Shown here: piece after piece, positions 6,507 through 10,116 of the stretch
Layout of the letters: each line of letters begins with the position of its first letter
Numbering within the stretch: the stretch's first letter is position 1
Source: Pavlovales sp. CCMP2436
Taxonomy: Eukaryota > Haptophyta > Pavlovophyceae > Pavlovales
Reading direction: 5' to 3'
Length of the DNA: 10,116 nt
NCBI GenBank assembly: GCA_026770615.1
Contig: MU631987.1
Coordinates: 32,373 to 42,488 of the forward strand
Translations under genes and position numbers: made by a program
The notes under the pieces: generated by a model
The model's input: only the letters and a program-made list of their open reading frames with translations
What the model was told of the DNA's origin: nothing
The model's database searches: none

Positions 6507-6581
6507 GTGCAGCGGAGCTAGTGGCAGATTCGCAAATGGGGCGCCGCCCCATTCACGAATCTGCAGCTAACTCTTTTGCAC
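6507..6581. repeat. 75-bp near-perfect palindrome (foldback)
   Basis: The sequence is symmetric about position 6544. GCAGATTCG at 6524-6532 pairs with CGAATCTGC at 6556-6564. AATGGGGCG lies just left of the centre and CGCCCCATT just right of it. GAG-TAG (6515-6521), GTGCA (6507-6511) and their complements extend the stem. The inner 41 bases have only two or three unpaired positions. Weaker inverted similarity may reach about 6480-6610. It is consistent with a MITE remnant or a cruciform or hairpin RNA. No open frame is involved. Confidence 0.85.
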
Positions 6582-6692
6582 CCTAGCTAGTTCGTGAGTT
6601 GCTCCGAAGGATTTTCACCGGATTTTTTCGCGATTTTCCCCCGGACTGGCCACTAAATCGGTTCGACCCCTTGTTTCTTTCCCGTTATTATG
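6582..6692. other. short intergenic stretch without recognisable features
   Basis: It holds T-rich tracts (ATTTTTTCGCGATTTTCCCC) that may be the outer right arm of the foldback. Nothing else was supported. Confidence 0.3.
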
Positions 6693-6777
6693 TATGATAG
6701 GGATTCAAGCTGGCGTCTGACTGTTCTGAATGTTGTGCTGGTCTGAGCGCTGCGTCGCCCCTTGCCTGCTGCGTGCC
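6693..6777 (-). repeat. dispersed repeat module A, copy 4
   Basis: The minus strand reads GGCACGCAGCAGGCAAGGGG at 6777 downward, the same start as copy 2. It ends with the 50-bp core at 6742-6693, identical to copies 2 and 3. Module B is absent; beyond the core comes CATAATAACGGG. It lies just upstream of the candidate terminal exon at about 6847. Confidence 0.8.
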
Positions 6778-6846
6778 TTTTTTCATATTATCACCTGCTT
6801 CTGAGATTTAAACCGTTTTAATATCACCGTTCGAATCTAACTCAAG

Positions 6847-6953
6847 CGGCAGTGCAGGCGATCTACGGCTTGGGGGCCCAGCCCGCCAACCTGCCCGACC
6901 TGCCCCACATCCCCATCCCCAACCCCCCGAACTGCGCCCTTGTCATCCACTAA
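6847..6953 (+). CDS. likely C-terminal exon of an unidentified gene
   Basis: The frame reads AVQAIYGLGAQPANLPDLPH then IPIPNPPNCALVIH and stops at TAA 6951-6953. The order of small Pro-rich turns and a hydrophobic end, and the GC-rich third positions, look like real protein. There is no ATG, so this would be a last exon. Acceptor AG options are 6845-6846, 6851-6852 and 6855-6856, preceded by a T-rich stretch around 6800-6820. No upstream exon could be identified; copy 4 of the dispersed repeat and the foldback occupy that space. The stop lies only 81 bases before the kinase start codon. I do not recognise the family. Confidence 0.42.
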
Positions 6954-7034
6954 ATTTAAAACCACCTGAACGTTACATACGCGGTTTAGCGGCTCTCCTC
7001 GCGCGATAGCCGCCTCGAGACCCTTCGCGCCGCG

Positions 7035-9873
7035 ATGGTCGAGGAGGTGGACAAACACATCCTGCGCAAGTATGACATCGCGTCGAAGCTTGGCAAGGGG
7101 GTGCGTGGCTTGCGCGCCGCGCGTAACCCGGCTATAGCATGCTTCGGTGACGGACACGCACGCCGCTCATGCGCGCGCATCCTGTACACGCGCACGCCTG
7201 CCCGCGCAGGCGTACGCGGTCGTGTTCAAGGCGATCGACAAGAAGACGAAGCAGGTCGTTGCGCTGAAAAAGATCTTCGACGCCTTCCAGGTACGACGGC
7301 CACCGCTCCCCATTGCTCACCCCCCTTGCAGCCTCCCTCCTCGGACCACCCTGAACCCTTCAAGGCGCGCCGGCTGGCTCTTGAAATAGGCGCAAAGTCC
7401 TTGGGTCACTGGTTCGGACGCCCGCCCTCGGTCTCTCGTGGCTCCCACCCCCCCTCAGACAGAGTTTAATAGCTGGGTTACGATTAAATGCTGCAGGACG
7501 CGCGCCTACGCGTCGTGGGTTACCCAGCGCTGCCCTCACGCCCACCACAAGTGGAACCTCCCCTGCCCTCGCCCCACACAGAACGCGACAGATGCGCAGC
7601 GCACATTCCGCGAGATCATGTACCTGCAGGAGATCGCAAACCACGAGAACATCATCCGGCTACAGAATGTGCACAAAGCTGACAACGACAAGGTATTTTT
7701 AATTACCTTTTTGTGTAACAGTATGTCATGATGCCCCCTTCTACCCCCCCGTGAACGCAGTCTGCGTGGCACATGTGCTGTCACATGTCAGAGTCTGGAC
7801 GTCGCTCTCTTTAGCCTTAGCATCATCCTGCTGTGATTCCAGTGCGACGACTGGGCTGCTGAAGCCAGGTCTCGGCTGCTACCGAAATTTTAAACTGAAG
7901 TTGGTTAAAAACCATTTCACAGTTTACAGTATCTCAGATCTCTACTTACACTATTGCTACGGTATTGTGGATCCCTTGCCGGCAAGGGATTGACAAAGAA
8001 CAGAGACCTGGCTCCAGCAGGTGTGTGGAGTGAATCCCATCTTCGAGGTATTTTTTTGAAGGTGGTCATGTGAGGGACTCTTGCTGGCGTCTTGCTCCCT
8101 GGGAAGTCCTATTGATCTAGGCGCTGCGACGTTCCGTGCGTACTGCGCGCCTTGGTCGGCGGCGCTGGCTAGGGCGCCAATATTCGGATTACGGCTACGT
8201 TAAGATGGTTACGTGACGGTTTAACATCACATCCGGTTTGGAACCCCGCTAAGACACCCGTTCTGCTCACCACTTGCCAGCAAGGGTGTACGGGCTGTAA
8301 ACTTGCCAGCAAGGGTGTAAGGGCTGTAAACTTGCCAGCAAGGGTGTAAGGGCTGGAAGCTCAGGCTTCCTTGTATTTTGACCGTGTTTACAAATGTCTT
8401 AAGCAAAACTGAGAGAAAAACAAGCAAAACAAGCAATGGCGAGTGATCCTATATGAATGTGCCCTATTCTTTTATAGCTGTAGGAATATTAGTATAAGTA
8501 TGAGTAGTTGTTGTAGTAGTAGTAATTCTAGTATTATTATGAGTATGAGTGTGAGTATTAGTATTATTAATTTTCTAAGGAGATTGTTGATTGAGTCGCC
8601 CTGACCGGCCGGCTAGAGAACCCTTGTTAGGAATCGTGGCCGGGGGAAGGAGATAGCAGCTGCCCCCGTGAAAAGGGGCAGATTTGGCAAGCTGTGCACA
8701 CAGCGCACGTCATTCTAATTTTATAACTAGCATCACTTCCTCTCAGCCAGCAGTCTAAAGCCCCATCTCCTCCACTTCATTTAAATTGTAATGAACCTGG
8801 CCTCCTCCCCCCCCTCCCCCCTCATGTTTGATAGGACAGTACATGGAGTTCGACCACGTGGAGTCAGTAACTACATCGGAACTTATATCGGAGTCAGTTA
8901 CTTATATCGGAGTCAGAAACTAACATCGCTTCTTTTCAGCTGGCAGACCAATGCTGATCTATCTGCTTTTCATACTTTTGAACTGGTCTTGTCACCCCCC
9001 TCCCCCCCGCGCACTAAACAATAACTAAATATCAACTAAATCATCTACAACAGGACATCTACCTCGTTTTCGACTGCACGGAGACAGTTACTCCTTGAAT
9101 ATTTCGTATGGCTAACAAAACAGATATAGCACGTCTCACCCCCCCCCCCCCGCTCGCTAAATAATAAATAAATTATAACTAAATTATGTACAACAGGACA
9201 TTTTCCTCGTGTTCGACTACATGGAGAGATAAAAAAATAATATATATATATGCCCCCCCCCTTCCCCGTGTCTTGTAGGACATCTACCTCGTGTTCGACT
9301 ACATGGAGACAGACCTGCACGCCGTCATCCGCGCAAACATCCTGGAGAACATACACAAGCAGGTGCGCGCGTGCGTGTGTGGGAGGGGGGGGAGGGGTGT
9401 ATGAATCTACTATTATAATTGGCAATAGGTTATGAGTAAATATAATATTATATGCACGTCGTCATCCGCGCAAACATCCTTGTGAATACACACAAGCAGG
9501 TGGAGGGGATGGGGGGGGCAAGCGCGTGTGGCAGTGAATGGATGAATATAATATAAAAATATTAGATTGTTTGTGACAACTAGTATACGAGCAGATGCAT
9601 TCTTTTCTTTCTAAACTAGGACTTACTTAATAGGAAGACAGGCATCATTATCACTGGCTCACACTTCACTACCCATGTGACACCCATGTTTTACCTCCCT
9701 CCCATCCGAATACAAATATATACCGATCAAGATCTCAAATATGCCCCCCCGACCTACCCCTTATACATATAATAAACAATAAAATAAATCTGTACCAACA
9801 GTACGTCATCTACCAAGTTCTCAAAGCGCTCAAATACATGCACACCGCCGATCTCGTTCACAGAGACCTCAAG
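7035..9873 (+). CDS. MAPK15: ERK7/8 (MAPK15)-type MAP kinase, N-terminal part, five exons
   Basis: Exons are 7035-7100, 7210-7290, 7582-7692, 9279-9362 and 9802-9873. All junctions are GT-AG and phase 0, giving 138 residues before the window ends in intron 5. The start ATG has strong context (GCCGCGATGG). The Gly-rich loop is GKGAYAVVFK (20-29), the ATP-binding Lys is K42 in VALKK, the helix-C Glu is E60 in TFREI, the hinge region is VFDYMETDLHAV, and the catalytic loop is HRDLK (134-138, D136 the base). The signature KKIFDAFQ-N-TDAQRTFREI closely matches MAPK15/ERK7-8. That family acts in ciliogenesis and related signalling in animals and protists, a role only inferred here. The third Gly of the loop is Ala25, unusual but tolerated in some kinases. 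DFG, the activation-loop T-x-Y and the long C-terminal tail lie outside the window. Confidence 0.93.
7971..7990. repeat. 20-bp perfect palindrome
   Basis: ATCCCTTGCCGGCAAGGGAT is its own reverse complement. Its centre resembles the CTTGCCAGCAAGGG heart of the 29-bp repeats 280 bases downstream. Confidence 0.9.
8272..8358 (+). repeat. 29-bp minisatellite, three units
   Basis: The unit begins ACTTGCCAGCAAGGGTGTA; copies start at 8272, 8301 and 8330 and differ at two or three positions. Each holds an imperfect palindrome (CTTGCCAGCAAGG). The copies are adjoining with no spacers, so this is not a CRISPR. Confidence 0.92.
8488..8573 (+). repeat. imperfect trinucleotide-like microsatellite
   Basis: Irregular runs of AGT/TAG/TAT triplets (AGTATGAGTAG, GTAGTAGTAGTAA, AGTATTATTATGAG). 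It is a decayed simple repeat within intron 3. Confidence 0.75.
8835..8870 (+). pseudogene. decayed exon 4 copy, unit 1
   Basis: After GATAG, the stretch GAC-(gap)-TACATGGAGTTCGACCACG then TGGAGTCAG aligns with the start of exon 4 with several substitutions and a small indel. In the phase set by the AG it reaches TAA at 8868-8870. Confidence 0.6.
8862..8925 (+). repeat. short tandem repeat derived from the end of the unit 1 exon copy
   Basis: GGAGTCAGT/A plus AACTA/ACTTATATC recurs about three times. It begins with the GGAGTCAG that corresponds to GGAGACAG of exon 4, so the repeat seems to have grown from exon-derived sequence. Confidence 0.65.
9054..9098 (+). pseudogene. decayed or poison exon 4 copy, unit 2
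   Basis: The acceptor-like CTACAACAG is followed by codons for DIYLVFDCTETVTP and TGA at 9096-9098. The first ten codons differ from exon 4 at only a few bases. Inclusion after exon 3 would truncate the kinase before the catalytic loop. Confidence 0.75.
9197..9232 (+). pseudogene. decayed exon 4 copy, unit 3 (5' part only)
   Basis: GTACAACAG is followed by codons for DIFLVFDYMER and TAA at 9230-9232. The match to exon 4 ends near its codon 11, where an A/TA-rich tract begins. It is the complementary part of the copy at 9452-9499. Confidence 0.78.
9452..9499 (+). pseudogene. exon 4 copy in intron 4 (3' part only)
   Basis: Sixteen codons read MHVVIRANILVNTHKQ against LHAVIRANILENIHKQ in the real exon. 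They are followed by GTGGAG, so the donor site is also copied. No acceptor precedes it and the first part of the exon is missing, so it is unlikely to be spliced in. Confidence 0.8.
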
Positions 9874-10017
9874 GTGCGCACACCCCCCTCCCCACCCCTC
9901 ATCACACATACACACACCACCCTACCCCCGTGTAATTCACCCTCCCTCTCCCCCCTCCCCCCCTTCCCTCCCCCCCTTGCGTAGGCGGGAAAAGGAGGGG
10001 GAGTGCTACATGCGCCG

Positions 10018-10116
10018 CTTTATGTGCTTTGCTTCTTTTATGTGCTTTGCTTCTTTTATGTGCTTTGCTTCTTTTATGTGCTTTGCTTCTTTTATGTGCT
10101 TTGCTTCTTTTATGTG
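10018..10116 (+). repeat. 18-bp minisatellite running off the window
   Basis: TATGTGCTTTGCTTCTTT repeats exactly with starts at 10021, 10039, 10057, 10075, 10093 and 10111. No difference is seen between units, so the array is young or homogenised. It lies in intron 5 of the kinase gene, after a C-rich tract at 9880-9980. Confidence 0.95.

Larger units (their letters stand above)
7693..9278 (+). other. intron 3 of the kinase gene (1,586 bp), repeat-rich
   Basis: Bounded by GTATTT at 7693 and TTGTAG at 9273-9278. Residues K86 and D87 join as ADNDK|DIYLVF, collinear with MAPK15, so no coding exon is missing. It contains a 20-bp perfect palindrome, three 29-bp repeats, a TAG/AGT microsatellite, and a tandem array of exon-4 copies. 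The donor lies in a potential hairpin (AAGGTA 7690-7695 with TACCTT 7704-7709). The stretch from about 8030 to 8270 shows nothing recognisable. Confidence 0.85.
8725..9278 (+). repeat. tandem duplications of the exon 4 region inside intron 3
   Basis: Each unit contains a C-rich tract, usually an AT-rich stretch, and an AG followed by a copy of the exon 4 start. Exon-like starts are at 8835, 9054, 9197 and the functional 9279. Flanking intron sequence is duplicated too. AACTAGCATCACTTCCTCTC (8725) matches AACTAACATCGCTTCTTTTC (8920). The block C-tract, then CTAAA-AATAA, then TACAACAGGACAT occurs before both 9054 and 9197. Spacing is irregular (219, 143 and 82 bases), so indels followed duplication. 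Confidence 0.82.

Noticed and set aside
8272..8358. CRISPR-like array
   Set aside because: The 29-bp units are contiguous with no spacers, in a eukaryotic intron.

Overview
The window is nuclear DNA of a eukaryotic alga with a secondary plastid of red-algal origin, most likely a haptophyte or a photosynthetic stramenopile. Three things point there. A protein kinase gene is broken into short GC-rich exons by GT-AG introns. One intact gene encodes a protein whose N-terminus is a signal peptide followed by a transit peptide with Phe at the junction (GSA|FHAP), the ASAFAP-type plastid address of red-lineage secondary plastids. The intergenic DNA is full of LINE/SINE pieces, a foldback element and minisatellites. 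Nothing looks bacterial.

Layout. 1-137: possible last exon of a plus-strand gene. 142-398: SINE-like insertion ending in an (ATAAC)n tail. 379-1290, minus strand: GH18 (chitinase-family) gene whose C-terminus runs into that tail. 1458-1961, plus strand: plastid-targeted unknown protein, divergent from the GH18 gene. 2184-3900: repeat modules, an AT-rich island, a pyrimidine-rich tract, and the 5'-truncated 3' end of a LINE carrying the same 3' tail as the SINE. 3910-4397: MITE-like element with inverted ends, an internal 99-bp direct repeat and a nested hairpin. 4925-5758: reading frame with a signal-peptide-like start, built on about 204-bp tandem repeats. 5777-6777: three more copies of the dispersed module and a long near-perfect palindrome. 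About 6847-6953: likely C-terminal exon of an unidentified gene. 7035 to the right edge: first five exons (138 residues, up to the HRDLK catalytic loop) of an ERK7/8 (MAPK15)-type MAP kinase. An 18-bp minisatellite runs off the right edge.

The genes form no operon or obvious pathway. The most interesting structure is in introns 3 and 4 of the kinase gene. Three decayed copies of the start of exon 4 lie upstream of the real exon and one copy of its 3' half lies downstream, so the exon and its flanks have been duplicated in tandem. The second theme is a SINE/LINE partnership: the same tail joined to an ORF2 C-terminus in one place and to a short dispersed head module in another, with a 50-bp core of that module identical in three other copies.
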